DNA from: an uncultured Collinsella sp.
GTDB lineage: Bacteria > Actinomycetota > Coriobacteriia > Coriobacteriales > Coriobacteriaceae
Assembly: GCA_900556875.1 (NCBI GenBank)
Contig: USQQ01000002.1
Location: 1 to 64,000, forward strand
Length of the DNA: 64,000 nt
Direction: 5' to 3'
The position numbers were made by a program, and so were the translations under genes. Below the pieces are notes generated by a model. The model searched no databases. It saw nothing but the letters and a program-made list of their open reading frames with translations, and was not told the origin of the DNA. This document shows, piece by piece, positions 8,038 through 17,135 of the stretch (positions are counted from its first letter, which is position 1; each line of letters opens with the position of its first letter).

Positions 8038-9639
8038 ATGAACCAGATACTTCTCTTTATCGGCCTCGTCATTATTCTGTGCCTGACCATCAAACCCGTC
8101 GGCAAAAAGCTCCCCTTCCCCACCCTGCTCATCTTTATCGCGCTTGGTATGCTGCTGGGCGTCAACGGGCCGGCGCACATCGACTTTAGCGACTACGCGC
8201 TTACCGAAACCGTCTGCAGCACGGCGCTGCTGTTCATCATGTTCTACGGCGGTTTTAATACCAACATCGATCGCGCCAAGCCCGTCGCCGCGCCCGCAGT
8301 GCTGCTGAGCACCCTCGGCGTTATCGCCACCGCCGGCATTACCGGCGTGTTCGCGCACTTCGCTCTGGACTTCGACTGGATCGGCGGCCTGCTGCTGGGC
8401 TCGGTCGTGGCGTCGACCGATGCGGCAAGCGTCTTTAGCGTGCTGCGCGAACACAACCTATCGCTGAGGGACGGCACCGACTCGCTGCTCGAGGTGGAAT
8501 CGGGCTCCAACGACCCCATCGCCTACATGCTCACCGCGGTACTCGCCACCCTCGCGGCGGGCGGCGACATTAACATCCCCGTTCTGCTGGCCAAGCAAAT
8601 CATCCTAGGGGTGGGCCTGGGCCTTGTCATCGGCTGGGCATCGGGCCGCCTGATTGAGCGCGCGCATGCAACGGCCGAGGGCGCGCAGACCATCTTTTTG
8701 TTCGCCGTGGCGATCGTCACCTACGCACTGCCGAGCTATCTGGGCGGCAACGGCTTTTTGGCCGTATACCTGGCAGGCATCGTGCTGGGCGCGAGCGACA
8801 TCACCGGCAAGGTCGAGATGGCGCATTTCTTTGACACCCTTACTGAGATGGCCGAGATGACGATCTTCTTTTTGCTCGGCCTGCTCGTGACGCCCGCACG
8901 CCTGCCGCAAATGTTGCTGCCGGGCCTGGCGCTCATGACGTTTATGCTCTTCGTGAGCCGCCCCATCGCCGTGGGCATGCTGCTGACTCCGTTTAGAACG
9001 AACCCCCGCCAGGTTGCGCTCGTAAGCTGGGCGGGTCTGCGCGGCGCGGCTTCGGTCGTATTTAGCCTCTTTGCCGTGGTGACCGGTGTTCCCGGTGGGC
9101 ACGACCTGTTTGACCTGGTGTTTGTGATTGCCGTGTCGAGCATTGTAGTGCAGGGCTCGCTGCTGCCGGCAGTGGCAAAAAAGCTCGACATGATCGACGC
9201 GGAAGGCGACGTGCGCCGTACGTTTAACGATTACCGCGCCGAGGACGGCATGTCGTTTGTCAAGCTCAAGGTAGGTGCGGGCCATCCATTTGCCGGTCGC
9301 TCGCTTGCGGATATTGGCAGTGCGACGGACATGCTCGTGGTCCTGGTGCTGCGTGACGGCGCACACCCCGTGCTGCCCAACGGCGATACCGTAATTGAAG
9401 AAGGCGACCTTCTGGTTATGGCCGCGCCAACGTTTGAAGAGCGTGCCGAGGTTACGCTGCGCGAGGTCACCGTGACGCCCCACGGTCGCCTGGCCGGTCA
9501 GCGCCTGCGCGACGTGCCGCAGGGCAAGCACCCGTTTATCGTGGTGATGCTCAAGCGCGAAGGCCAAACGATCATCCCCGACGGCAACACCCAAGTCCAC
9601 GCCGGCGACGAAGCTGTCATCGCCACACTGGCGTCGTAG
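8038..9639 (+). CDS. Potassium/proton antiporter, CvrA (NhaP2) type
   Basis: A 533-residue cation/proton antiporter of the inner membrane. About 12-13 membrane segments fill residues 1-390, including the conserved ASTDAASVFSVLR and ESGSNDP of the ion path. The C-terminal 140 residues hold RCK_C (TrkA-C) regulatory regions (FVKLKVGAGHPFAGRSLADI; RLAGQRLRDVPQGKHPFIVV). This arrangement matches CvrA/NhaP2 proteins, which export K+ or Na+ in exchange for H+. CAGGAGCGG precedes the ATG. It stands alone, with a short gene remnant after its stop. Confidence 0.88.
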   Translation: MNQILLFIGLVIILCLTIKPVGKKLPFPTLLIFIALGMLLGVNGPAHIDFSDYALTETVCSTALLFIMFYGGFNTNIDRAKPVAAPAVLLSTLGVIATAGITGVFAHFALDFDWIGGLLLGSVVASTDAASVFSVLREHNLSLRDGTDSLLEVESGSNDPIAYMLTAVLATLAAGGDINIPVLLAKQIILGVGLGLVIGWASGRLIERAHATAEGAQTIFLFAVAIVTYALPSYLGGNGFLAVYLAGIVLGASDITGKVEMAHFFDTLTEMAEMTIFFLLGLLVTPARLPQMLLPGLALMTFMLFVSRPIAVGMLLTPFRTNPRQVALVSWAGLRGAASVVFSLFAVVTGVPGGHDLFDLVFVIAVSSIVVQGSLLPAVAKKLDMIDAEGDVRRTFNDYRAEDGMSFVKLKVGAGHPFAGRSLADIGSATDMLVVLVLRDGAHPVLPNGDTVIEEGDLLVMAAPTFEERAEVTLREVTVTPHGRLAGQRLRDVPQGKHPFIVVMLKREGQTIIPDGNTQVHAGDEAVIATLAS

Positions 9640-9659
9640 TGACCAGGGGTTAGCTAATT

Positions 9660-9731
9660 TGCGACGAAGAAATCAAGCGCCTAGAGAACCTCATGCCTTC
9701 GCTCGCAGATTTGGATTTGCCCGAGAAGTAA
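9660..9731 (+). pseudogene. C-terminal remnant of a lost ORF
   Basis: An open stretch of 23 codons ending in TAA reads CDEEIKRLENLMPSLADLDL followed by PEK. It has acidic-helical, coding-like composition but no start codon, and a stop lies three codons upstream. It looks like the tail of a deleted gene. It is too short to identify and could be chance. Confidence 0.3.
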
Positions 9732-9865
9732 AGCACCCCTCCCCCATGTAACCATCCTGTAAATCATAGCGGCGCACTCGAGTTTTACCGTGATGCGGTC
9801 GCGCCTGACGCTCCACTGTGCTAAAGTATCCCGAACGTTCAAACGACTACGAGGGGAACTAGAAG

Positions 9866-10990
9866 ATGGCACGTGTGCACAACTTCTCAGCTGGCCCGGC
9901 CGCACTGCCCACAAGCGTGCTCGCCGAGATCGCCGACGAGATGATGGACTACCGCGGCTGCGGCATGTCCGTGCTCGAGATGAGCCATCGATCTAGTATG
10001 TACCAGCAGATCATCGACGACGCCGAGGCAACCCTGCGTCGCCTGCTGAGCATCCCCGACAACTACCGTGTCCTGTTTTTGCAGGGCGGCGCCACGCTGC
10101 AGTTTGCGGGCATCCCCATGAACCTTATGCGCTGCGGCCGCGCCGGCTACGTCGTGACCGGCAACTTCGCCAGCAAGGCGTACCAGGAGGCCGCCAAGTA
10201 CGGCGAGGCGGTGCTGCTCGCGAGCTCCGAGGAAACCAATTTCGACCGCATTCCCACCATGGCCGACGTCAACGCGCGCATTGCCGCCGAGGCCACGGGC
10301 GACGGGCTCGACTACGTCTACATCTGCCAGAACAACACCATCTTCGGCACCATGTTCCACGAGCTGCCCGATTGCGGCGACGTGCCGCTGGTCGCCGATG
10401 TCTCGAGCTGCTTTTTGTCGCAGCCGCTCGACGTCGAGCGCTACGGACTCATCTACGCCGGCGCTCAGAAAAACGCCGGCGCCGCGGGCGTGACCGTGGT
10501 CATCGTGCGCGACGATCTCATCGCAGATGGCCCCGCCTTTGCGCAGACGCCGCAGTACATGGACCTTAAGACCCAGACCGCCAAGGGCTCCATGCTCAAC
10601 ACGCCTAACACCTTTGGCATCTACGTATGCGGCAAGGTGTTCCATTGGGTGGAGCAGACCGGCGGGCTCGCAACCATGGCCGAGCGCAACTGGGCCAAGG
10701 CCAACCTGCTCTATGACCTGCTCGAGCACAGCGAGCTGTTCCATGGCGCCACGCAGGCCGACAGCCGCTCCATCGCCAACGTCACCTTCCGCACCGGCGA
10801 CGCCGAGCTCGACGCGGCCTTTGTCGCAGGCGCGGCCAAGCACCAGATTCAAAACGTCAAGGGCCATCGCCTGGTGGGCGGCATGCGCGCCAGCGTCTAC
10901 AACGCCGTAACCATGGAAGACGTGCAGGCACTTGCCTCGTACATGAAGGACTTCGAAGCGCAGCATAGTTTGAGTCCGCGATCTAACTAG
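9866..10990 (+). CDS. serC: Phosphoserine aminotransferase
   Basis: A 374-residue PLP enzyme converting 3-phosphohydroxypyruvate + glutamate to phosphoserine + 2-oxoglutarate. It shows the family N-terminus NFSAGPAALP, the phosphate-binding FLQGGATLQF, the Schiff-base lysine in YAGAQKNAG, and MLNTPNTFGIYV. GAGGGGAAC lies before the ATG. serA follows after a 72-base gap, and the two form a serine-biosynthesis operon ending in a strong terminator. A serB-type phosphatase is not seen next to them. Confidence 0.97.
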   Translation: MARVHNFSAGPAALPTSVLAEIADEMMDYRGCGMSVLEMSHRSSMYQQIIDDAEATLRRLLSIPDNYRVLFLQGGATLQFAGIPMNLMRCGRAGYVVTGNFASKAYQEAAKYGEAVLLASSEETNFDRIPTMADVNARIAAEATGDGLDYVYICQNNTIFGTMFHELPDCGDVPLVADVSSCFLSQPLDVERYGLIYAGAQKNAGAAGVTVVIVRDDLIADGPAFAQTPQYMDLKTQTAKGSMLNTPNTFGIYVCGKVFHWVEQTGGLATMAERNWAKANLLYDLLEHSELFHGATQADSRSIANVTFRTGDAELDAAFVAGAAKHQIQNVKGHRLVGGMRASVYNAVTMEDVQALASYMKDFEAQHSLSPRSN

Positions 10991-11062
10991 CCCGCAACGC
11001 GCGGGCCGACCAGCCATCTCAAACCACCCTGTTTAGATCAAAACCTGCTAAGGAGTTTTTCC

Positions 11063-12226
11063 ATGCGTAAGATTAAGACCATCGACGACATCACCAAAGA
11101 CGGCAAAGTCGAGTTTGGCGAGGGCTACGAGTTTGTGGGCACCGCCGAGGAGGCCGACGCTATCCTGATGCGCTCCACCGACCTGCACGGCTACGAGCTG
11201 CCCGAGGGCATCCGCGCCATCGCCCGCTGCGGCGCCGGCGTCAACAACATCCCCGTCGAGGAGTACGCCAGAAAGGGCGTCGTCGTCTTTAACTCCCCCG
11301 GTGCCAACAGCAACGCCGTCAAGGAGCTCGTCCTGGGCATGCTGGTGCTTTCGAGCCGCGGCGTGGTGCAGTCGATGAACTGGGTGCGCGACAACGCCGA
11401 CGATCCCGAGATTCAGGTCGATGCCGAGAAGGCCAAGAAGGCCTTTGTGGGCCGCGAGCTCAAGGGCAAGCGCATCGGCGTCATCGGCCTGGGCAACGTG
11501 GGCTCCAAGGTCGCCAACGCCTGCGTCGACCTGGGTATGGACGTCTACGGCTACGATCCGTTCATTTCCGTCGAGCACGCGTGGGTGCTGAGCCGCGAGG
11601 TGCAGCGCGTGGGCACGCTCGAGGACCTGTGCCGCGGCTGCGACTACCTCACCGTGCACGTGCCCAGCAAGGCAGACACCATCGGCATGATCAGCACCGA
11701 ACAGATTAACCTGCTGGCACCCGACGCCGTGCTCATCAACTACGCGCGCGAAACCATCATTGACGAGGACGCCGTCGATGCCGCCCTGCGCGAGGGCAAG
11801 CTGAGCTGGTTTAGCTGCGACTTTGCCACGCCCAAGACCGTCAAGATGCCCAACACGTTTATCACCACGCACTCGGGCGCCGGCACTGGCGAGGCCGAGG
11901 CCAACTGCGCCGATATGGCCATCAGCGAGCTCAAGGATTACCTGGAAAACGGCAACATCGCGCACAGCGTCAACTACCCCGCTTGCAGCATGGGCAAGGC
12001 GCGCGCCGCGAGCCGCATCGCCTGCCTGCACGCCAACGTGCCCAACATGATCGGCCAGATCACGGCCATTCTCGCCAAGGACAACGCCAATGTGCAGCGC
12101 ATGACCAACGAGTCCGCTGGCGAGAACGCCTACACCATGTTCGACACCGATGAGCACCTGGACGGCAGCACGATCGAGGCGCTCAAGCAGATTCCGTCGA
12201 TGTATCGCGTGCGCGTGATTAAATAG
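11063..12226 (+). CDS. serA: D-3-phosphoglycerate dehydrogenase
   Basis: A 387-residue NAD-dependent enzyme, the first step of serine synthesis. The Rossmann motif GVIGLGNVGSKVANA lies near residue 138, and the domain order is that of D-2-hydroxyacid dehydrogenases. The C-terminal 80 residues (from ARAASRIACLHANVPNMIGQ) form one ACT domain, the usual site of serine feedback. This is the shorter form without the intervening ASB domain. TAAGGAG precedes the ATG. It is downstream of serC. Confidence 0.96.
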   Translation: MRKIKTIDDITKDGKVEFGEGYEFVGTAEEADAILMRSTDLHGYELPEGIRAIARCGAGVNNIPVEEYARKGVVVFNSPGANSNAVKELVLGMLVLSSRGVVQSMNWVRDNADDPEIQVDAEKAKKAFVGRELKGKRIGVIGLGNVGSKVANACVDLGMDVYGYDPFISVEHAWVLSREVQRVGTLEDLCRGCDYLTVHVPSKADTIGMISTEQINLLAPDAVLINYARETIIDEDAVDAALREGKLSWFSCDFATPKTVKMPNTFITTHSGAGTGEAEANCADMAISELKDYLENGNIAHSVNYPACSMGKARAASRIACLHANVPNMIGQITAILAKDNANVQRMTNESAGENAYTMFDTDEHLDGSTIEALKQIPSMYRVRVIK

Positions 12227-12266
12227 CGCCGGTGCCAAGCCTGCCAGACAGACCACGAAGCCCATT

Positions 12267-12300
12267 CGCCCCCCGTATTCACGAAACGGGGGGCGATTTT
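12267..12300 (+). terminator. Rho-independent terminator of serC-serA
   Basis: A perfect 10-bp stem CGCCCCCCGT / ACGGGGGGCG (12267-12276, 12286-12295) followed by ATTTT. Confidence 0.9.
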
Positions 12301-12476
12301 GTTGCTCCGGACGACTTTAAAATGATACCCAGAACAAGTTTTTTCAGATAATCGATAGTGAGGCTCCAGTCGCTAAGCACACCCGCTTTGATAAACAGCT
12401 TTATCAGGGACTTTAGTAGGTAAAAATCGGTCTCTATGTGCCGAATGTAAGTTGACTGTCTATTTTCCGAAACAAC
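12279..12476 (-). pseudogene. AT-rich gene remnant between serA and the nuclease-like gene
   Basis: An open minus-strand run of 65 codons with no ATG/GTG start at its upstream stop. It reads in part FYLLKSLIKLFIKAGVLSDW and TIDYLKKLVLGIILK, more AT-rich than its neighbours and plausibly coding. Its end overlaps the serA terminator. I read it as a decayed fragment of an acquired gene. Upstream (12477-12573) I see nothing else. Confidence 0.3.
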
Positions 12477-12573
12477 TTATTCTAGATAGCATTTTTAGGG
12501 TCCCTCCAAGGCAAAATTGAAGCCTTTTTGCGACCAGAACTCTAGCTCGCGCTACCGTTTACCCACCGCGCGA

Positions 12574-13623
12574 CTACATTCCCGCCCAATCGATAAAAAT
12601 CTCCTCACGAAGCCGCCGTTCGAGCTCCTGCTGTCGCGGCGTCTTGTCTTTCAGCGGCACATCGAGATAGGACATGATGAGCTCCATCACCACGCGGAAG
12701 GCATCGAAGTCGGCCAGCTGACCATAGGTCATCAGAACGACGGGATATCCCATGGCTTGCAAGGCCGTCGTTCGATCGGAGTCCGAAATCTTGGATTCAA
12801 TGGATCCGTGAATGGCTTTACCCTGGCATTCAACCAGACACTCTCGGCTGCCGTCCTTATTTGCCAGCAGGATATCGGCATAGCGCCTATCAAGCCCCGA
12901 AATCAGGCGGGCGCTGCGCGTCATACGAATCTCAACGTTATTGGTAAGGCGCAGCCCTTCGCCGCCGCGCAACCTCGTAAGGCCAAACAGCATCGAAGCC
13001 TGGACCTCGAGCGGCGATGCTGCCACCCCCGTAATGCATTTCGCGGCTCGTATGAACGATTTAGCGCCGCGGAGCCCCCGGACCTTATCGACGAACTCTG
13101 TAAGCTCAGAGAGCTCGATCAAGGGAGGTCGTTTCCACAAGTCCGTTGGATTCCCCGAGACATCCTTTACGTTTTCCCAGCCCGACCGTGCGTCACTCCA
13201 TCGGCTCCCATATGCCTGCTCAAGTGCCGACTTTACCTGAGGCGCAATCTTGCACACGGCAAAGGTGCCGCACATCTCATACATGCACATGATCAGACGC
13301 TCGTTTGAGACCGAGGAAGCCAGGGTCAGCAGGGTAAAGAGCGGGGACGCGACATCGAGGCCAAACTCTGTCTGTCGCATGGAATCAAACGGCCTCTCCC
13401 CGTTCCAAACATGCCTGACAATGCGATCGCCCTTACGTCCGCAGCTGCCCTGCGCCAACACGTGTAACGGGGTGCCCAGGAAATGCGTGACGAGCGGATG
13501 CTCACATAGGTGCTCCCTGCGCGGATCGTCCGCAGAATCGGGCAGGTCCGGCATTATTGCCAAGACCTGTGGAGGTATCCGGTGATACCGAAAGGCAGAT
13601 ATGTCGCACAGCATGTCGTCCAT
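12574..13623 (-). CDS. Predicted PD-(D/E)xK-like endonuclease-domain protein (paralogue 1)
   Basis: About 349 residues, of unknown function. The N-terminus (DISAFRYHRIPPQVL) is followed by a domain with SPLFTLLTLASSVSNERLI and ElCGTF-like EMCGTFAV. The C-terminal domain has SPLEVQASMLFGL, then RRYADILLANKDG and ECQGK, a spacing that fits a PD-(D/E)xK/DUF559-type nuclease core (D...ExxxK-like), then a helical tail. The protein at 21873 has the same layout at low identity. The start is uncertain: the frame is open to 13983, but the upstream part is antisense to the M20 gene, and no good ribosome site is seen at 13623. Confidence 0.6.
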   Translation of the reverse strand: MDDMLCDISAFRYHRIPPQVLAIMPDLPDSADDPRREHLCEHPLVTHFLGTPLHVLAQGSCGRKGDRIVRHVWNGERPFDSMRQTEFGLDVASPLFTLLTLASSVSNERLIMCMYEMCGTFAVCKIAPQVKSALEQAYGSRWSDARSGWENVKDVSGNPTDLWKRPPLIELSELTEFVDKVRGLRGAKSFIRAAKCITGVAASPLEVQASMLFGLTRLRGGEGLRLTNNVEIRMTRSARLISGLDRRYADILLANKDGSRECLVECQGKAIHGSIESKISDSDRTTALQAMGYPVVLMTYGQLADFDAFRVVMELIMSYLDVPLKDKTPRQQELERRLREEIFIDWAGM

Positions 13624-13777
13624 GAAGGGTACGTACCCGCTGCGTCGCTTGTGAACCCGCTCGGACGGCAAACGCGCTGGCTCGGCCTGCGAACGGTAAA
13701 TACTGCCACGCCCACGTCGCGGATCTCTCAGGAGGCTTACAATCGGTTTGGAAAGCAAACTGATTGTGAGGTTGCAT

Positions 13778-14998
13778 ATGGTTGATGAGGATTTTGCCTG
13801 GCGGCTTGCGCAGGAGCTCGTGCGGATCGACAGCTCAGACCCGGGCGCGTATGAGGATGAAATTGAGCGCTTCATTAAGAGGCTCATTGAGCAGCAACTG
13901 GCACAACTTGATAGTTCTGCGCTCGATGCCGTGCAGATTGAGGAGCTCGAAGTGCTGCCCGGGCGCCGCAACCTTAAAGTCACCGTGCCGGGCCAAAGCG
14001 ACGAGCCGCGGCTGATCTATATCTGCCACATGGATACCGTCACCTTGGGCGATGGCTGGGACGCAGACATCGAACCGCTTGGGGCGGTTGTGCGCGACGA
14101 TAAACTCTATGGCCGCGGTGCCTGCGATATGAAGGGTGGCCTGGCCTGCGCCATTGCCGCACTGGTCCATACGCTCGAGCGCGTGGCGGCGGATGGCGCG
14201 CTGCCACGCCGCGGCTTTTCGCTCATCTGCTCGGTCGACGAGGAAGACTTCATGCGCGGCTCAGAGGCCGCGATCGATGCTGGCTGGGTCGGCTCGCGCG
14301 AATGGGTGCTGGACACCGAGCCCACCGACGGGCAGATCCAGGTGGCGCACAAGGGTCGCACGTGGTTCGAGATCGAGATGGCCGGCGTCACGGCTCATGC
14401 AAGCCAGCCTTGGAAGGGCGCCGACGCCGTCGCCGCCATAGCCGAGGTCGTGTGCTCGCTTCGTCGCACGTTTGCGACGCTGCCTTTACATGAGGAGCTG
14501 GGGCCATCGACCATCACGTTTGGACAGATCGAGGGTGGCTACCGTCCCTATGTCGTGCCCGACCACGCTAAGGTCTGGGTCGATATGCGCCTGACCCCGC
14601 CGACCGATACGGCCGCCGCGACGCGCATGGTAGAGCAGGCCATTGTCGCCGCCGAAGCCGCGGTCCCAGGCTGCCATGGAAGCTATACCGTGACAGGCGA
14701 CCGCCCCGCCATCGAGCGCGATCCGGCCTCTCCCCTTCTAGCTGCGCTCAAGTGCACAGCAGACGATGTGACGGGCACGGACACGACCGTCGGCTTCTTT
14801 ACCGGCTACACCGACACTGCCGTCATTGCCGGCAAGACGGGAAACCGCAACTGCATGAGCTATGGCCCCGGGTCGCTCGCGCTCGCGCACAAGCCCAACG
14901 AATATGTGCCCCACGCCGACATCGTTCGCTGCCAACAGGTGCTGATCGCGCTCGCCGACAATACACTCTGGGGCGCGGATAGCCAAGTTGGGGCATAA
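13778..14998 (+). CDS. M20 family metallopeptidase (ArgE/DapE type)
   Basis: A 406-residue di-zinc amidohydrolase. Visible motifs are the first metal histidine in ICHMDTVTLGDGW, the bridging aspartate in YGRGACDMKGG, the catalytic glutamate pair in VDEEDFMRGS, and the dimerisation domain with VTAHASQPWKG. It should cleave an N-acyl amino acid or dipeptide; the exact substrate is not readable. The ATG at 13778 has GTGAGG six bases upstream. An alternative TTG at 13748 follows AGGAGG at a longer distance. Confidence 0.87.
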   Translation: MVDEDFAWRLAQELVRIDSSDPGAYEDEIERFIKRLIEQQLAQLDSSALDAVQIEELEVLPGRRNLKVTVPGQSDEPRLIYICHMDTVTLGDGWDADIEPLGAVVRDDKLYGRGACDMKGGLACAIAALVHTLERVAADGALPRRGFSLICSVDEEDFMRGSEAAIDAGWVGSREWVLDTEPTDGQIQVAHKGRTWFEIEMAGVTAHASQPWKGADAVAAIAEVVCSLRRTFATLPLHEELGPSTITFGQIEGGYRPYVVPDHAKVWVDMRLTPPTDTAAATRMVEQAIVAAEAAVPGCHGSYTVTGDRPAIERDPASPLLAALKCTADDVTGTDTTVGFFTGYTDTAVIAGKTGNRNCMSYGPGSLALAHKPNEYVPHADIVRCQQVLIALADNTLWGADSQVGA

Positions 14999-15037
14999 TA
15001 AGCCGCGAACAAACCGACTCGCGCGTTAGGACCGCCC

Positions 15038-15721
15038 ATGAAAGCACTTCCGTTTCCCTGCATCCGCCCGGCTCAGGACCGCGTGCTCGAGGCGTTGCCT
15101 GCAATGGGCAGCATCCTGAACGGCAACGATGCTCTGCGCGGAGCCATTGCCGATGGCCTGATGCTCAAGGATCCAGGCGCGGCGTATTACGTGTACGAAT
15201 GCTCGGGTGAGCCGGGTCGCGTGACGGGCGTCGTGGCGATTTGCCCGACGAGTGTACTTGCGGGCGGCAAGGGCGATGCCAGCGCTGACGTGGCCGCCGC
15301 TGCGCACGCGATCGCCGAACTCAAAGTTCAGCCTCGTCCCGTGTCGCTCGCTTACGAGGCCTCGCCCGTCATGGATATCATCCTGGGCGCCGCCAAAGAG
15401 GGTGCGTCGCTCTACGCCGTCACCGACCCCGCGGGCATTACGCACCGCGCGTGGGAGGTCAAGCGCGAGGACGCCGTCGGGGCCATCCGCGCTATGCTCG
15501 ACCAAACACCGGAGCCGGCACTGGCCGACGACCCCGCCTACGCCGCCGCTCTGACCGGGGCGTCGCAGCTGCTAGCCGATGAGGCCCGTGCCGCCGGAAC
15601 GTACACCGGCAAGGAGCCGTTCAACTTTACCGTTGCCGTGCTCTTCCCCGCCGCGCAGGTCAGCGGCGCCGCGCAGCGGGTCCCGATGGGCCTGCTCACC
15701 CACCAGATCTCACGGTTCTAA
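15038..15721 (+). CDS. Short DUF1015-like protein
   Basis: 227 residues. The stretch LKDPGAAYYVYECSGEPGRV and THRAWEV follow the pattern of DUF1015 proteins, but the length is about half of that family. The usual ADGHHR motif appears degraded to ADDPAYAAA, so a family relative that has lost its presumed active site is possible. Function is unknown. It lies 39 bases after the M20 peptidase and probably shares its transcript, ending at a bidirectional terminator. Confidence 0.55.
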   Translation: MKALPFPCIRPAQDRVLEALPAMGSILNGNDALRGAIADGLMLKDPGAAYYVYECSGEPGRVTGVVAICPTSVLAGGKGDASADVAAAAHAIAELKVQPRPVSLAYEASPVMDIILGAAKEGASLYAVTDPAGITHRAWEVKREDAVGAIRAMLDQTPEPALADDPAYAAALTGASQLLADEARAAGTYTGKEPFNFTVAVLFPAAQVSGAAQRVPMGLLTHQISRF

Positions 15722-15761
15722 CAGAGCCTAAACGCCCAGCACAAAGACTCGGCAGCTCAAC

Positions 15762-15813
15762 AAAAAAAGGGGGCGGAGATGCAACGCCAGCGCATGCATC
15801 TCCGCCCCCCTTT
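15762..15813. terminator. Bidirectional terminator
   Basis: A stem of about 17 bp (AAGGGGGCGGAGATGCA, 15767-15783, with 15795-15813) flanked by an A run on the left and T run on the right, placed between convergent genes. Confidence 0.9.
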
Positions 15814-15857
15814 CGCATCGAGCAAGTAAGTCGGCGACCCGTGCCGCCACGCTCGCG

Positions 15858-16493
15858 TTATCCGCGCTGCGGACCTGCAGTAACCACAAGCGGTTCAAGA
15901 CCCAGCTCGCGCGCGTAATCCTCCTGCGTAAAAATCTCAATCAGCTCAAACGTACCGGCCTCGTCGTCAAACACGAAATGTAGCACCGAGCAGTTGCCCG
16001 GCACACAATCGCGCTCGTCGGCCGCCGCACCCTTCACGTGGTCCATGAACTCCTTGATGGCCGATCCGTGGCTCACCGCGAGGACGCACTCGTGGTCCGG
16101 GCGTCGCATAAGATCGGTCAACGTCGCCACCATGCGCTCGCGCACCTGCATCTGGCCCTCGCCGCCAAATTGACGATAGAAATCGCGCCACGGGCGCTCG
16201 GGCATGAGCATCACGCGCTCGGCCTCAAAGTCGCCAAAGAACCACTCACGCAGGCCGTCCAGGCGCTCGTACGCCAAGCCCGGCCACAAGTTGGCGATAG
16301 TCTGCTCGGTGCGATGAAGCGTGGAGGTGTAGGCATGATCGGGCTCAATGCCGCGCGCACGTAAAAACATGCCGGCGCGCGCCGCCTGGTCGCAACCCAA
16401 CTGCGTAAGCGGCGAATCACTCCACCCCTGAATGATACGCTTAAGGTTGAATATCGTCTGTCCATGACGGACCAGATACAGATCTTTATTCAT
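15858..16493 (-). CDS. Histidine phosphatase family protein (tandem copy B)
   Basis: A 211-residue phosphoglycerate-mutase-like phosphatase. The catalytic RHG is in LYLVRHGQTIFNLKRI, the second histidine in AVSHGSAIKEF, and the acid in LREWFFGDFE. The start at 16493 follows AAAGGACCCC; the open frame reaches 16544 but overlaps the upstream paralogue. It lies 17 bases after that paralogue and is clearly a duplication, with a C-terminal extension (from FELIEIFTQEDY) the other lacks. Substrate unknown. Confidence 0.9.
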   Translation of the reverse strand: MNKDLYLVRHGQTIFNLKRIIQGWSDSPLTQLGCDQAARAGMFLRARGIEPDHAYTSTLHRTEQTIANLWPGLAYERLDGLREWFFGDFEAERVMLMPERPWRDFYRQFGGEGQMQVRERMVATLTDLMRRPDHECVLAVSHGSAIKEFMDHVKGAAADERDCVPGNCSVLHFVFDDEAGTFELIEIFTQEDYARELGLEPLVVTAGPQRG

Positions 16494-16510
16494 AGGGGTC
16501 CTTTCGTTCG

Positions 16511-17053
16511 TTACCAGCCCAAGAGCGAAAACGCCCCGTCGCAATAGCCAAAATGAAGCACGGCACCGTTGTCGGGCAGCTCTCCCCCGCCAGTCACATA
16601 CTCAAGAAACTCCTGGCAGGCTGAGCCATGGGAAACCGCCAGCACGCAGTCGTGCTGCGGCCTGGCCATGATGCGGGACAGCGCCGCGACCATGCGCGAC
16701 TGAAGCTGCACTTCCGACTCGCCGCCAAAGGCCACCGGATAATCGCCCCAGGGCTGCGGCGGCATCTCGCGATTTGATGTGCCCTCCAGCGAGCCAAAAT
16801 GCCACTCACGCAGGTCATCGACCAGCTCAATGGAACGGCCCTCGCCAACGATAAGCTCGGCCGTATGCCGCGCCCGGCCCAACGGCGAGGAATACACATG
16901 ATCAAAGGCCACGCCACGCGCCGCAAACGCCGTACGCGCCGTCAGCGCCTGCTCGCGCCCACGCGCCGTAAGCGGCGAATCGTGCCAGCCCTGCAAAATG
17001 CTCTGCACATTGAGCTCAGTCTGCCCATGCCGCACCAAATACAGATCTGCCAC
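16511..17053 (-). CDS. Histidine phosphatase family protein (tandem copy A)
   Basis: A 180-residue paralogue of the next gene. It has LYLVRHGQTELNVQSI with the catalytic RHG, LREWHFGSLEG, and AVSHGSACQEF. It starts with GTG at 17053 behind GGGGAGGG. The two copies share the N-terminal half almost motif for motif. Family members act on phosphosugars, cobalamin precursors (CobC-like) or proteins; nothing here decides among them. Confidence 0.9.
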   Translation of the reverse strand: MADLYLVRHGQTELNVQSILQGWHDSPLTARGREQALTARTAFAARGVAFDHVYSSPLGRARHTAELIVGEGRSIELVDDLREWHFGSLEGTSNREMPPQPWGDYPVAFGGESEVQLQSRMVAALSRIMARPQHDCVLAVSHGSACQEFLEYVTGGGELPDNGAVLHFGYCDGAFSLLGW

Positions 17054-17068
17054 ACGCCCTCCCCTCGT

Positions 17069-17103
17069 ACCACCACAAAGGGGACAGGCACCTTTGTGGT
17101 GGT
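17069..17103. repeat. GGTGGT palindromic repeat, full copy
   Basis: Perfect 13-base arms (ACCACCACAAAGG and its complement) and a 9-base loop, between the nitroreductase end and the histidine phosphatase start, overlapping the leader of the latter. Confidence 0.85.
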
Positions 17104-17135
17104 TTACCGTCTGATCACGCCGCGGTGACGCTCAG

